Origin: Porpolomopsis calyptriformis
Taxonomy: Eukaryota; Basidiomycota; Agaricomycetes; Agaricales; Hygrophoraceae
Direction: 5' to 3'
NCBI GenBank assembly: GCA_951640195.1
Contig: OX621165.1
Span: 2,645,977 to 2,709,976 of the forward strand
Length of the DNA: 64,000 nt
This document shows, one piece after another, positions 11,452 through 24,099 of the stretch. A program made the position numbers and the translations under genes. The notes below the pieces were generated by a model. It did no database searches. It worked only from the letters and a program-made list of their open reading frames with translations, and was not told where the DNA came from. Within the stretch, counting starts at the first letter, position 1; every line of letters begins with the position of its first letter.

Positions 11452-12147
11452 GTGTATGTATACGGAGATGGTGTATTTGTACAGCGATGTAAATGTAGGA
11501 TGTAGGATTTGGATTTGGATTTGGATATGGGTAGCGCAAGACAATGAACAGGCGAAGGGGTCGAGCCAACTAAATTATCAGGTTATTGGGAGGGTGTTAC
11601 TGCGTTTGTTTGCGCTAAGGGCCTCAACGACCCCTGGATCCATCATCTGTGATTTTGGATTTTGGTCTAGAACGTTGTCTTTCTCCACACATCCCGCATT
11701 ATGCCCAGCCCCAGATCCAGTATATCCCGATCCCTCCCCATCTGTTTCTGCCCAGTCCAATGCTATCAGGATGAAACCTGCTATCAATATTGGTTCACCA
11801 GGCCAACATCTGGCACGACATCCTCGGATGCCTCCCAATACGGACTACAACTTGGGAATCTGTGTTAAGGAAGACTCGAGGTCTCTGCCCGAGAATTCAG
11901 ATTCCGGTCATGCAAATCTCTTGAAGGGAGAGAAAGCACATACTCATAGGAAACTCCGTGAGAAAGAGGACAAGAATGATCTGGAACCTATGCAATCCAC
12001 AGCTTTGCGAGTGCCTGTGGCCACTGAGCCCACCAATAGGGTTTTAAATGACCATTCAGCTTACAAGGGTCATGGAAGGTACGCTCAGCAAGTTTCCAAG
12101 TGCGTCTTGTCTCTTGTGTTGTTCTTTGACCAGCATTCAACATAAAC
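11452..12147 (+). other. Intergenic stretch with a doubtful open frame
   Basis: A frame of 234 codons (11441-12145) is open on the plus strand. Its first 30 codons include a GGATTT microsatellite (11510-11530, four units). The later part is Ser/Pro/Lys-rich and could be a disordered protein, but nothing in it is recognisable and no splice pattern supports it. Confidence 0.25.
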
Positions 12148-12841
12148 TATGTCGTACCAAAACCACGATAAACACCCTTTACACTATAGATCCTGCTCAC
12201 AACGAAGGGTGTGACTTTGCGTACGAGGAAGTTGTGAGAGGGAAGGAAGACCGACAGAAAATGGATGCGGGAGATTGCAAGAGCTGCCGTGACGTGGGTG
12301 CTTCCGCCTTACCATTTCATTGCAGCTGTTGAATTAATCGATCTGAAGTATTACGAAGCCATTGGGACCCTTCCAGATAGATTACAGCCTCCACTTTGAC
12401 GCTCGCGCTCGCCGTCACCTGTATGACGGTGTCAGCATCGCGGCCTCGCTGCCATTGCTCTAATGGACGTAGATACAAATACGGAGTTTGATGAGGGACG
12501 CCAGCGGGCACATAGATGCAGATGGTGCGCGCACGACACTAGGGTATTGGAATATTGGATTCTTGAATACGCAAGAGGTGTCGGAGATCAACGAAAAAGC
12601 GAAAGAGATGCACAGGGTGAAAATGGTGAAGGTAAAAGGGGAGGTTGTGAGAGGGGCTACACATTTTAGAATAGATATTGTTGACACAGCTCATTCACCG
12701 ACTTGCCTCCATTGTCATTCCTTCAATGGGACCGAAGTCGATCTCAACCTCAATACCTCTCCCCTACCGCATCTGGTCAATCTTCATCTTTTGGAGTACC
12801 ATTGGCCGGGGGTGATTCATCTACTGGTTATCATGCTAACT

Positions 12842-13250
12842 GGCTGTGAGAAACATCTGGGTGCTGACCCCTCCGCGCTTACGCTGGTAATCAATCTTGC
12901 ATTTATTTACGAGTCGCAAGGACAATATGACAAGGCTGAGACCCTTTACAAGCGGGCGTTAGCTGCCTCCGAGGAACACCTGGGTGCCGACCACCCATCC
13001 ACGCTTGCGTTGGTGAACAACTCATAGCGACAATATGACAAGGCTAAGACCCTCCACAGGCAGGCATTAGTTGGTTCCAAGCGTTATCTGGATGCTGACC
13101 ACCCAGACACACTTACATCGCTATCGCTGAACAACCTCGCATTTGTTTGCAATTCACAAGAACCACACGACAGGGCTAAGGCACTCTTCAAGTGGGCACC
13201 AGCTGGCTGCGAGGAACATCTTGGCGTCAATCACCCATCAGGGACCCATT
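12842..13250 (+). pseudogene. Decayed tetratricopeptide (kinesin light chain type) repeats
   Basis: Three TPR units of 42 residues can be read. They are EKHLGADPSALTLVINLAF..YDKAETLYKRAL, EEHLGADHPSTLALVNNS, and, after a stop at 13025, RYLDADHPDTL..NNLAFV. These are typical of the NB-ARC/TPR genes common in mushrooms. An in-frame stop, frame changes and no upstream NB-ARC part mark it as a remnant. A smaller related scrap is at 52335-52450. Confidence 0.75.
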
Positions 13251-13429
13251 ATCAACAAAATGACCAAAATGCTGGCACAAAATTAATTCAAAATTCTTTG
13301 GGGGATCGTTAGGGCATCCCAATACAATCAGTTTAAGCCATAAATTAAAAAAATCGGCGGTCCCATTCTTGAGATATATGTAAAACACTCCATTTATACC
13401 ATTATGCAGCCCAGCTATTGTATTGCACT

Positions 13430-15490
13430 CTATAAATCACAATTTCATGTCCATTCAATAGGCACAGTGAACTAATGGTGGGCCCACAGAAAATTCCGAT
13501 TTTTAGAGCATTTGGTATGTCGTGGTGGAAGATAGTAAGGTTTTAGGAGGAGGCATAAGTATAAGTAGCTATAGACTGCTCTAAAAATCGGGGTTTCATA
13601 TTCAATCGATAGCCCCAGTGTCATAGAGGTGGGGAATACAAAAATCCCGATTTATGGACCATTTGGGGTACCGCAATCAGTGATATAAGGGGTATGGGGG
13701 GGTATATCTCCAACTTATCACAGAGCTCTTTAAAAATCAGGATTTTATGTTTAATCGATAGCACTAGTGTCACAGATACTGGGAATACAAAAATCCTGAT
13801 TTATAGACCATTTGGGGTACCGCAATAAGCTATATAAGGGGTATGGGGGGGTATATCTCCAACTTATCACAGAGCTCTTTAAAAATCAGGATTTCATGTT
13901 CAATCGATAGCAGTAGTGTCATAGAGGCTCGGAATAACAAAATCCTGATGTATAGGCAGAATAAGGTACCGCAATAAGCTATATAAGGGGTATGGGGGGG
14001 TATATCTCCAACTTATTACAGAGGTCTTTAAAAACCTGGGTTTTATATTCAATCAATAGCCCCAGTGTCATAGAGGTGGGGAATACAAAAATCCTAAGTT
14101 ATAGACCATTTGGGGTACCGCAATCAGTTATATAAGGGGTATGGGGGGGTATATCTCCAACTTATTACAGACATCTTTAAACATCATAATTTCATGTTCA
14201 ATCAATAGCACTAGTGTCATAGATGCTCGGAATAACAATATATGGGTAGAATAAGGCACTCCAATAAGGTATATAAAGGGTATGAGGGAGTATATCTCCA
14301 ACTTATCACAGACCTCTTTAAACATCACAATTTCATGTTCAATCAATAGCACCAGTGTTATAGATGCTCGGAATAACAATATATGGTCAGAATGAGGTAC
14401 TGCAATAAGCTATATAAGGGGTATGGGGGAGTATATCTCCAACTTATCACAGACCTCTTTAAACATCACAATTTCATGTTCAATCAATAGCACCAGTGTT
14501 ACAGATGCTCGGAATGACAATATATGGACAGAATGAGGCACTGCAATAAGCTATATAAGGGGTATAGGGGGGTATATCTCTAACTTATCACAGAGCTCTC
14601 TGAGCATCAGGATTTCATGTTCAATCAATAGCACCTGTGTTACAAACATTGGGAATAGTCCAATCATCATGTGTAGATAGACTGGGGTGCCGCAAGAAGT
14701 ATACAGGAGGTAGGGGGGGGTATACCTTCAAGTTATCACAGAGCTCTCTGAGCATCAGGATTTCATGTTCAATCAATAGCATTAGTGTTATAAACATTGG
14801 GAATAGTCTAATCCTCGTGTATGGATTGACTAGGGTGCCGCAATAAGTATATAAGATATCATGGGGTGGTATACCTTTAACTTATCAGAGAGCTCTCTAA
14901 GCATCGGGATTTTATGTTAAATCAACAGCATTAGTGTTACAAAGGTCAGGAGTAGTCTAATCCTCATGTGTGGAATGATTGGGGTATAGTATGTAAGAAG
15001 TATCGGATGATATACCTTCAACTTATCACAGAGCTCTCCGAGTATCAGGATTTTATGTTCAATCAATAGCATGAGTATTACAAAGGTTAGGAATAGTTCA
15101 ATCATCATGTGTGGATTAACTAGGGTGCCGCAATAAGTATACAACAGGTATGGGAGGGTATACCTTCAACTTATCAGAGAGCCCTCTAAGCATCAGGATT
15201 TTATGTTCAATCAATAGCATTGGTGCTACAAACATCAGGAGTAGTCCAATCCTCATGTGTGGAATAATTGGGGTACCGTAATTAGCATGCAAGAGGTATC
15301 AGAGGTTATACCTTCAACTTCTCACCGAGCTCTCTAACCATCAGCATGTTATGTTCAATCAATAGCATTAGTGTGATAACATCCCAGAATAACCACATCC
15401 CCATGGGCAGACTGATTGGGGTACCACAATGAGCAGTGTAACACATATAGGTAGAATAGACCTGTGAATATATAATCTTCAAATCGATAC
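13430..15490. repeat. AT-rich tandem array, 141-149-bp unit, about 14 copies
   Basis: The marker GTATATCTCCAACTTATCA / GTATACCTTCAACTTATCA recurs at about 13701, 13850, 13999, 14148, 14289, 14430, 14571, 14719, 14868, 15010, 15157 and 15305. Left-hand units share TATAAGGGGTATGGGGG. Right-hand units share GGGTGCCGCAATAAGTATA. The array therefore grades from one subtype to the other. It ends at the stop codon of the large minus-strand gene. The unit length is close to one nucleosome core. Open frames inside it are by-products of the repeat. Confidence 0.92.
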
Positions 15491-15491
15491 A

Positions 15492-18400
15492 TTAGCTACT
15501 AGATTGCTCTGATCCTGGCTCATCTGTGTACTCTAATGAATCGGAATCGGAATCAGACTCTAAATCTGCCCGTTCCCTAGCAGCCTTGACTCTTGACTGA
15601 GATCTACCTACTATATGTCTTCCTGAACCTGAATCTTCTCTCTCCGCATCTTTCCTAGCAGCGTTCATTCTTGACCGAGTTATCCGCACACCACTCACCC
15701 CCTTTCTTCCCTCGTCTTTCTGGGCAGCCTTGGCCTTTGAGCGAGTAACCCTAACCTGTTGCTCTTTCCCGCTCTCTGAACCTGAAGGATTGTTGTCTGC
15801 TTTCTGTCTCACAGGAGGCTTTCGTTTTTGGTAGATTTTGGCAGACTTTCGGCTCCGAATAGGTGGTTTTATCGATCTCCCCAAGGTTTCATCTAGTCGT
15901 CTCTGAAGTATATTCTTTGAAGCATGAGGCCTTTTTAGGACCTGAGTTCGTGGACGCGCAGCCACCTCTTTCCCAATTTCTTCAATCCGATAGAACTTTG
16001 AATTCGAAATAAAGTTGATCTTGCCTGATTTCATCCCCCATATGACTTGTTTCCCCTTTTTATTCGATAGGCCACCTACAGGAAGGCATTGTAACTGGCC
16101 AAATATATTGTCCAATTCACGGCAGAGCTGATCACCTTCATCCATATCCCAATCCACAAGATATTGGTGGTAAGTGGAGATATATCCTCCAGGCTGGGTG
16201 TATGGTTTCCAGACTGAATTCTCTGGGATCTGGATAGTTTGTTCAGGGAAGAAGGTTGCCCGACGTGCTGAAAATGATAGATCATGGGAGTGACTCAAAG
16301 GAAGCTTTCCTTTAAGGCCACAGCTCGAAGGAAGGAATCGGCAATGGTCAATGCCTATGATATGCTGAATCGCAGGTACCGTCCAAGTCTCCATTGCTTC
16401 CTGAACTGTGGTTGGCTTGGGTAAAACACCTGCTGATGCAAACTGCTCTGCCAGACTTAGCCACAGCTGATGCGTGAACTCAACAAACAACAGCTTTGTG
16501 TAAAGCAGTTCAGGAGCTTCCCAGTCATCATCCAACCTCCATTCCCTAAGGAAAATCTCTGGCTCGGTTTCCAACAGTTTCTGAATTCTTGACCAAGATG
16601 GATCAGGACCCCAAGGGCACGCATCTTGCTGATACATTTGAATAAGGTGATATGGCTGGTTGGCTTGAGTTGCCTGTGGCTTCTTCAAGGACTGTCCATA
16701 CGCTTGGATAACCTCAGCTGGATCCTCCTCCGGTAGTTCTCTTAGAGATAGCACTCCTTTCTTCAACTTGAGGTCGTGAAGAAAGAACATTCCGAACCTC
16801 CACATTATCGAACTGAAACGAAGGTCTCGCAACACATCATTCAAGAATGTGTGCTTTATCCTTGGCGTGACCATGGTGTGCTTAATCAGGTGGATGATAA
16901 GCGTAGCCATCATCCCATAGTTGCTTGGTCGATTTCGTGAAAGGTGTAGTTGGACGTTTTGAAACTCTGCTAGCCTTCTTGCCAACAACTTGAAAAAGAG
17001 GCTCGACTTGATCCAAATGATAGGGTCAGACGACATATAGTCTTGTGCCTGGCAATCATTAGACATTTCTAGTTTGCAGTTATTTCGCTGCTTACCTTTT
17101 CAGATGCTACATCAAGAAGCTTTATAATGGCTAACCCACTCCCTCTAACTTCTTCTCTAACGCCGAATGACTGGATTTGAGAAGATTGAAACAGCTTTTT
17201 CCAGTGATCACAGCTAGTCATGAATCGGTCATTTGTCTTGACTGCATCACAGTCATCACATAGGTAGTTCGTTTGGCCAGGAAGTCGCACCACCTCAAAG
17301 CAAAGGTTGTAGCTGGATCGGAAGCAAAGGTGTACAAGCCGACTTTTCTTCAACTTGGTTTCAGCCTGTCTCCCTCCATAAGCTCCAAACATGGCAGTAT
17401 AATGGGTCATTCCTTTTTTCATCCCCATAAGGTCGTACGAGTCATCGATCCTATCTAACCTCCACAGCCCTACCAATGGCTCCTGATCCTCCCTAGAAGG
17501 AGGATGGTATGAAATCCCAAGATCAAGCAAGAGTTCTCCATGCGATCGGTCCTTCATATAATCCCAGTCCATGTTAGGAATCATCGAACAGAGTGCCTGA
17601 TATATATTCTCGGTTGGGTGGTGCTGCTTAGAGAGCAGTTTGATACCTCGAGCATCTACAACAAAGAAAAAGGACCCGAATCGGCCTAGGAGATCGGGCT
17701 GGTTATTTATGATGTCGCAGAGAGTGGTTCGCATGGAAGAAAATGCTTCAGGTGTGAGGGGAATGGTCTTGGTCGTACGTCTTGTCCCTATTTTCCATTG
17801 GAGATTACTGACGCTTGTAGGAAGATACTCCATAATTCCGGTGTAGTTGGCTAAAACCACTGGCAGAGCAGGCATGATCACTTGTGAGAACCACAACTCC
17901 TGTACCTCCCTTGGCATCAGAGTAGTCATTCTATGCGTTCCTGGGTCTTTCCTAATCATACGAGGGAAGAAGACGTAGGTGTTAAATTGGCCTGATCCTT
18001 GACCCATCTGCCCGAAATGGGTATGTGGCAAGGCACTAAGTGGATACCTTTTAGACCTCTGCCTAGGATTTCGAGTGGTAGGTGGTTGTAGAACCTGGAC
18101 ATAGACATGATTGTTGATAGAGAATGGAGGTTTGTCGTCTAACAGTGGAAGAAGGTGAATATTGATTGGACCAATGAACTGTGGTTTATGCGTGACCCAT
18201 ATGACGCTGTCGATATCCACCGACACTGACACTTCTTCATCGTCCAGGTTTACTCTATCCTTCTCCAAGTCGAAGTAGATGAATTTGTTGTTGCGTGCTT
18301 TACCTTTTACAAACACACCCTGGCTCTCTGATGTCCCTTCCACCCCTCCCGCCTCATCCAACATATCCTGAGCACCCATCACAGTCACATCTGGGTTGTC

Positions 18401-20847
18401 CATAGCTGGTAGGGAATTCAGCACCTCAGAAGAATGAGAAGATAACGAGGATGGGTATGCAACTGGAGATGATGGTAAACATCCACTTGCTTGATCACTT
18501 GAATCCCAGTGTGGAAGAAGGTGGTCATTGAGGAGAACCGGTTCCTGGTTATTGAACATAGAGAAAAAATCGGCCTGCAACCTATAGCCTCTATCCCTCC
18601 AGATACTCCAGTGCTTGCCCAATACAAGCATTCCATTGGTGTCAAAGGTCCACGTGTTTGGAATGATATCAGCTTGATCCTCGGAGCAAACCAACATAGC
18701 TGATTCGTAGTCATCAAAAGGCTGCTCATCAACGCTTGTTGCTAATGCTTCTTCACCCCCATTCCCATTTAGCTCAACCTCTGGAAGTTGGATTTCAGGT
18801 AGAGACCTTCTGGAAGGCTGAGGTGGTAGGTTGATTACAATGGAATCATCATCGTTGTCATCATTGTCATTGTCATTGTTATTGTTGTCGTCATTGCTGG
18901 CATTGCCATCCTTGTCGTGACTATCCAGAAGATGGCCTAGTTGATTAATATAGGTAGCCTCTTTAGATTGATTATCACAGGTAATCGGAATGAGATAATA
19001 CTCACACTTCATACGAGCAGTTGCAAGCGCAAGTGCTATTACCTCGAAACGCTTGAATTTTAAAAGCCCAGCCTTCATATCATTCACAACCTCAGAATTG
19101 GGTTCCATGGAATACCGAAGCAGGGTCTGAGTCTTGTTCCAGAAGTCATATGATTTTTGTACAGTTTGAAGCGCAGTGAGAAATATTCTCTCTCGCATCG
19201 CATGAACACATTGCAATTTGGGTGCAAGTGGGTGTTGGTTAATGTCTGTGGAATACATCCAACCATTATCAAAGATTTCTTGGCAAAGCGATGCCATCCA
19301 GGAACCAGTGTCGGCCTCACTCTGTTGAAATATGTATATGAATATGCTTCTTCTGTATAGAAACGAGATTTTCACCGTATTCCAATTCGGTTCGATTACT
19401 TGGGGACCTCGCTCATCCAACTCACTACCCAGGATCCACCCAAACACATTAGCAATAGCCCTCCAATAGTAGTTGCCATTCCACTCCGTCCAATCTGAGT
19501 ACATATTGGTTTCGAGTGGAGCTCCATGGCTAAAAACAAGAACCTTCTCCTGCTGGTAATCAAATAAAGCTAGCCTTTGGGTTGCAGAAGATTGCCATGA
19601 TAGTGGAGGGAAAAATAACACAGGCTTTTTCGGGATAGCAACGTGAGGTGGAAGAAGGAGAGTTTTATGGATTTCGGTAGACAGGATGTCTTCTTCTTCT
19701 CTTATTACCCTGCTCACCGTTTCCGAGTCTAGATAGTAGGAATATCTCTGAGATGGCATCTGGGGTTGAATGGACATATACCATGATTTCAAAAGGTAAA
19801 TTTCTATGACCGCGTGATCCAGGTGGTTTCCAGGCTTAGCAGATCCCAATGATTGACAAGCTGAAGCCCATATCCTTGGATCTGCTAGCTTCGTGTCTAA
19901 TATCCTTAATGAGTCTAATCACCACCAATAATATAAGAACATACCTATAAAAAGCTCTTGCTCAGATCGTGGTAGATTCAATCGAATGGCATTTTTTGCT
20001 AGTAAATGAGAATGAGCGCTGTCACTTTCACTGGATCCAATGAAATCTGATCCGTTATTGCTAGCTGGCGACGATGATCGGCTTGTTGAGCTTCTAAAAG
20101 TTTAGTATTTAACCTAACATTTCGAATGATAGATTTATTCACCGGTGTCTGGTTTCAAATCGCGAGTTGTTCCTTCTAATATCCACCGAAGGCTCTGAAG
20201 GAGAGCTATAATCACTAAACCTAACCAGTATTAATACGCAAGTATCTTATGATTTCTCTTAAAATACATACCATGCTTTCGCCACCTGGAAAATAAATAA
20301 ATGTAAGTTATTATTGTCATAGGTTAATTGAGACATACAGCGTCATTATCCTTTCTACTTATTGCGTTTTGGACCCTTGAAGGACCTGGCTGGGGACCTA
20401 AGGGAGCCAATGGAGGTATCGATATATATTGCTGATCCGAATTCTGGATGTTAAGATGATTTAGGCTAATTAACGTTGTCTGTAATAATGTGAGCACTTT
20501 AACCTTGAAAACAGATATACACTTACTGAGTATACTGGCTTTTTGTTGATTAATATATGTTTTTTGGAAGGCATATGTTTTTCTCCTAGCATCGGTATTG
20601 GCATTGGCATCTTCTCTGCACAAGGCATATTCAGGATATTACGTATATCACTATCATCTGAACCACTAGAAGTCGAATCCCCTTCCTGGTTTATTATGGT
20701 TTTATTAGCCTCGTAATGATTTAATTGTGTGAATCGAATTAGATACATAACTACTAGGGATAGGCTTACCTTGGCTAGTGAGGACATAGCTATGATCCTA
20801 TCTATATCACTGTCATAATCTGCACCTTCATTTGCCTGGTTTGCCAT
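15492..20847 (-). CDS. Very large protein of unknown function (about 1,600 residues)
   Basis: A multi-exon gene starting MANQANEGADYDSD at 20847. Short 5' exons lead to a long exon (19849-17090) and a last exon (17047-15492). The two long open parts look separate but are joined by a 47-nt intron (GTAAGC..CTAAT..CCAG), giving VASEK|AQDYMSSDP in frame. The N-terminal exons are Ser/Asp-rich. A folded region has VLFFPPLSWQ, LALFDYQQEKVLVF and QQSEADTGSWMASLCQEI, spaced like a Ulp1/C48 protease but lacking its His and Cys. An acidic Asn/Asp tract follows. The middle holds YVFFPRMIRKDPG and LWFSQVIMPALP, then C..C..C..H near NYLCDDCDAV. The tail has three basic repeats with RxTRS. I do not know the family. 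It shares a 129-bp divergent promoter with the BAH-PHD gene. Confidence 0.8.
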
Positions 20848-20976
20848 ATTGGAGGTTAAGATCGAGAGCTATGTTTGTGCAATAGTCGAGACAAAGTGTA
20901 TCTACATTCACGTGACATATATATAGCTGTGGGAATATAATACGAATAATCAACATTGGTCCGTAGATTTATTATT
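20848..20976. promoter_or_regulatory. Bidirectional promoter between large gene and BAH-PHD gene
   Basis: Only 129 bp separate the two start codons. The gap contains a palindromic E-box TCACGTGA (20908-20915) followed at once by CATATATATAG, a TATA-like stretch. Shared control of the two genes is inferred from this spacing. Confidence 0.6.
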
Positions 20977-22342
20977 ATGGCACCTACAACCGAGGAAAAA
21001 CAATGGAAATCTGCAAAAGTCGTAGAATACCTCGAGGTTCCTAATCCAAATGATGGTGAGATATCACCTATGCCTTGTTCTATTTGTTCCGAATCAAAAC
21101 TTTATAGGCTCTCCTTGCAAATTCGTTAAGAATGACTTGTAAGTGTTTATCGATAATGCTTGAATAGTAGTCATTTGATTATTTCCCTCAAACACAGCTG
21201 CCTCATCCGTCACCTTGGCCTCCATGCAAAGGAAGAAAATAATATTATAATGGACGACTACTGGAAAGGTTTGATCCTACAAATAAGAAAAACTACTAAG
21301 GTGATACACCTGCTCAAGCTACCCTACCCAATGTTGACAATGTGCTTTAGAACAAGTATCTTGCTAAGGTTTCATGGATGTATACAGCCAAGCAGTTGTT
21401 GGAGAGAAGTGATGTTAAGGCTGATACTAAAAGGTTGCATCTCAAAACCTACTCCTTCTCCTGTCACTCTATGTTCTTCTTACTCTTGACAGGTATATAA
21501 ACACATTTGGAAAGCAAGAGCTGTGTGGCTCTGATTCTACAGATATCATTGATGCGCAAGCCTTGGAAGGTGAGGGTTATTATATCGAGAAGCAGATATA
21601 AAAGAATGAACTGAACTGAACTGAAAATTAAACTGTAGATACAATCGACATTGTTATTATTAAAAATCAGATTGAAGATCAACCTCCAGTAACCGCGTAT
21701 TACATGCGGTAAGCTTGACGATAATACCAACCCATCTATTATACTAAAATTTCTATTAGATACTTCTGGGATGGGCATAGGCAGGCATTGAAGGTGCATT
21801 CATTGAACTAAACATATACCCTGTAGTAATCTATTGGGTGGTAGGGCGAGCCAGAAATATGTGGCGCAACTCACTGTTATTCACTTTGGTCCCCCGATAC
21901 AGAGGAACAACGCTACTGCTGGTCCTGCAAAAGATGGTCCCATCTTACTTGCCTAGGAACCCCTGCCAACATTACCCAGCAGCAGTATCTTAACAATCTC
22001 TATGCTATAGAGAAGTTTGCCGACACCCCAAAAATTATACTTCAAGTTGCTTTCCAACCCACAGCTAGGGGAGGTCTCACTTATTTTACAGCCGGAAATA
22101 TTAGGATCGTGAACAAGGCTAGAAAGTTGCTTTCTTCACAGGAACGCAGTGTCGTCCAAGCCTCTGGATGGATAGCTGCTCACCTCATTGAGGAGTCTCG
22201 GTTAAATATGATAGACACTGACTGGGAAAACTGGCTTGAGGCAGAATTCGGCATAGATAACACAGACTCTTATGAGCCATTAGTCGTTACAGACCAAACA
22301 TACTATACTTGCCCTCGGTGTAGCTCAGATTTGCTTATTTGA
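20977..22342 (+). CDS. BAH domain plus PHD-like zinc finger protein
   Basis: Starts ATGGCACCT at 20977, with about seven short GT..AG introns. The spliced protein opens EKQWKSAKVVEYLEV, then DGSPCKFVKNDLCLIR. The heart of a BAH domain follows: KYLAKVSWMYTAKQLLER, INTFGKQELCGSDSTDII, DAQALED and YYMRYFWDGHRQALK. BAH domains bind nucleosomes or chromatin proteins. After it comes EICGATHCYSLW..QRYCWSCKRWSHLTCLG, a Cys/His pattern of PHD type. A C-terminal region (22000-22342) ends YYTCPRCSSDLLI with a CxxC pair. Its stop lies 72 bp before the SIR2 start on the same strand. A chromatin-reading role is inferred from domains only. The exact pairing of the zinc ligands is not certain. Confidence 0.75.
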
Positions 22343-22414
22343 TACCTTACCATTCTTCTAGCTTATCTAATACCTACTATCCTTCACCGTGTTGCTGCTA
22401 AAAACTCAGCTATT

Positions 22415-23565
22415 ATGTTCCCCTCCACTATAAAACAAAGTGCAACAGATCTAATGGATGGAATACTGAAAGCAAAGAGAATCGTCGTGCTCTGTGGTAA
22501 ATCGACCCATCATCATGTTTCATTCAAATACTTACCTACTCTCTAGGAGCAGGAATATCCGTGGCTGCAGGTATTCCATGTTTTAGAGGACCAGACGGCT
22601 TATATACTGGCAACGCACTATCTGGATTTACCGGAGTCAACCTGACTGATCTGCTTACTAGCTCATCCCTCGTAGTGAGAAATATATGTTCAAGTGAGGA
22701 TTAGTTGACCAAGTTAATGTTCTAGACCCAAAAGCAACAATCACTGCATTGTCAGCTCATTGCCACCCTTGCTGAGAAAGCGGCGATCGCACAACCCACT
22801 GCCTTCCACCATTTCCTTCGTGCTCTAGACCTCCAAGGAGTGTTACTCCGTGTTTACACTCAAAATATCGATGGTTTGGAGCTCAAGGCTGGGTTACATA
22901 TGTCCTCAGAAATTCACCCCAGTGATGGACCAGCCCGATGCATTCCATTGCATGGATCCCTAGAGGAACTACGATGCCCTGGCTGCTCCTCCATTTTTAT
23001 CCTCGAACCATACTACCCCTCTTTGAAAGAGGGCCAACTACCAGAATGCACTGAATGTCAAATCAATATGGAAAAGAGGGTAGAGCAGGGCAAACGCAGA
23101 ACGACTGTGCCTCGACTCCGACCCAATATCATTCTTTACGGAGAACCACATCCTCGAGGAGAAGAAATAGCAAACGTGCAGCAAAATGATCTTGGGTTAA
23201 CTACCACCCCCAGTCGCCAACTAGATCTTCTCCTTGTGGTTGGCACTAGCTTGAAAGTGAAGGGTACTACTGACTTTATCAAGCAGTCCGCTAGAATCTT
23301 AGCAAAAAATTCCCCCAAATCCAGTTTACAAGCATCGCCTCAAGTTATATATCTCAATAATACCTTTACAAACACAGCTACGTGGGCTGGTATATTCGAC
23401 GCTTGGATAGACATGGACTGTGAAGAGTTTGCACGGTTGGCATTGAAAAGGATGGAGGAGATGATTGCGTTAGGTGAAATGCTCGAAAGCAACCACACTC
23501 AGGTTCAGGTTCTCTATGGAGACAGAAAGCTTAACTACAGACCATCATGGAGGTTATGGTCTTGA
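22415..23565 (+). CDS. SIR2-family NAD-dependent deacylase
   Basis: Three exons starting ATGTTCCCC at 22415 give about 365 residues. The NAD-binding GAGISVAAGIPCFRG lies near the start, followed by TQNIDGLE, the catalytic His in PLHGSLEEL and the zinc pairs RCPGC and PECTEC. Then come RPNIILYGEPHP and LLVVGTSLKV, the sirtuin order and all key residues. The intron in GAGIS falls between CG and AG. The gene follows the BAH-PHD gene at 72 bp, so co-expression is likely. The C-terminal tail after IDMDCEEFA is lineage-specific. Histones are a plausible substrate but the sequence does not show it. Confidence 0.9.
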
Positions 23566-24099
23566 TAAAATTACTGAATTAGCATCTATTACGCTGCATG
23601 CATGTCGCATCAAACTTTCCACAAATATTAATCAACTTGTATTGCTGCATTCCAAGCTAGTTACTATATAAGTCTACTACATACGATTTGTGCTAAACCT
23701 GTGTAGACATGTTGAGCTGTGTGCAGGTGTAAATTAGCAAGTTCACATGCGCCACTCCCATCCCATTTTGGTATGCAAATGTGATGTCACGCATAACATA
23801 TCAAGTTGCTTTGATACTGTATTGATTAACTCCCAGCTATCTTGTCTGTGTATGCGTGAATATCAACTAGCTGTTATGTACTTATGAAGTGATGTGCTAT
23901 GAAGTGATGTGTGAGGAGCCTAAGTAGTGATCAAGAGCTGTGACTCACACACGAAACTACTTCCAGCACCACAATGGCTATACGCATGCGATTGAATGAA
24001 TGCTTATTTTTTCACCACATCTAGATAAATTTTATGCTGATTATCTTGTTTTCATGCAGTTATCCACCCACCCCCAAATGTAACTACCCTTGGAACCAA
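23566..24099. other. Intergenic stretch
   Basis: Nothing recognisable. Short near-repeats of TGAAGTGATGTG occur at about 23885-23912. Confidence 0.5.

Noticed and set aside
11441..12145. A 234-codon gene
   Set aside because: It begins in a microsatellite, has no recognisable domain and overlaps the end of the preceding gene.
13430..15490. CRISPR-like array
   Set aside because: Units of 141-149 bp have no conserved short repeat with unique spacers, and the genome is eukaryotic.
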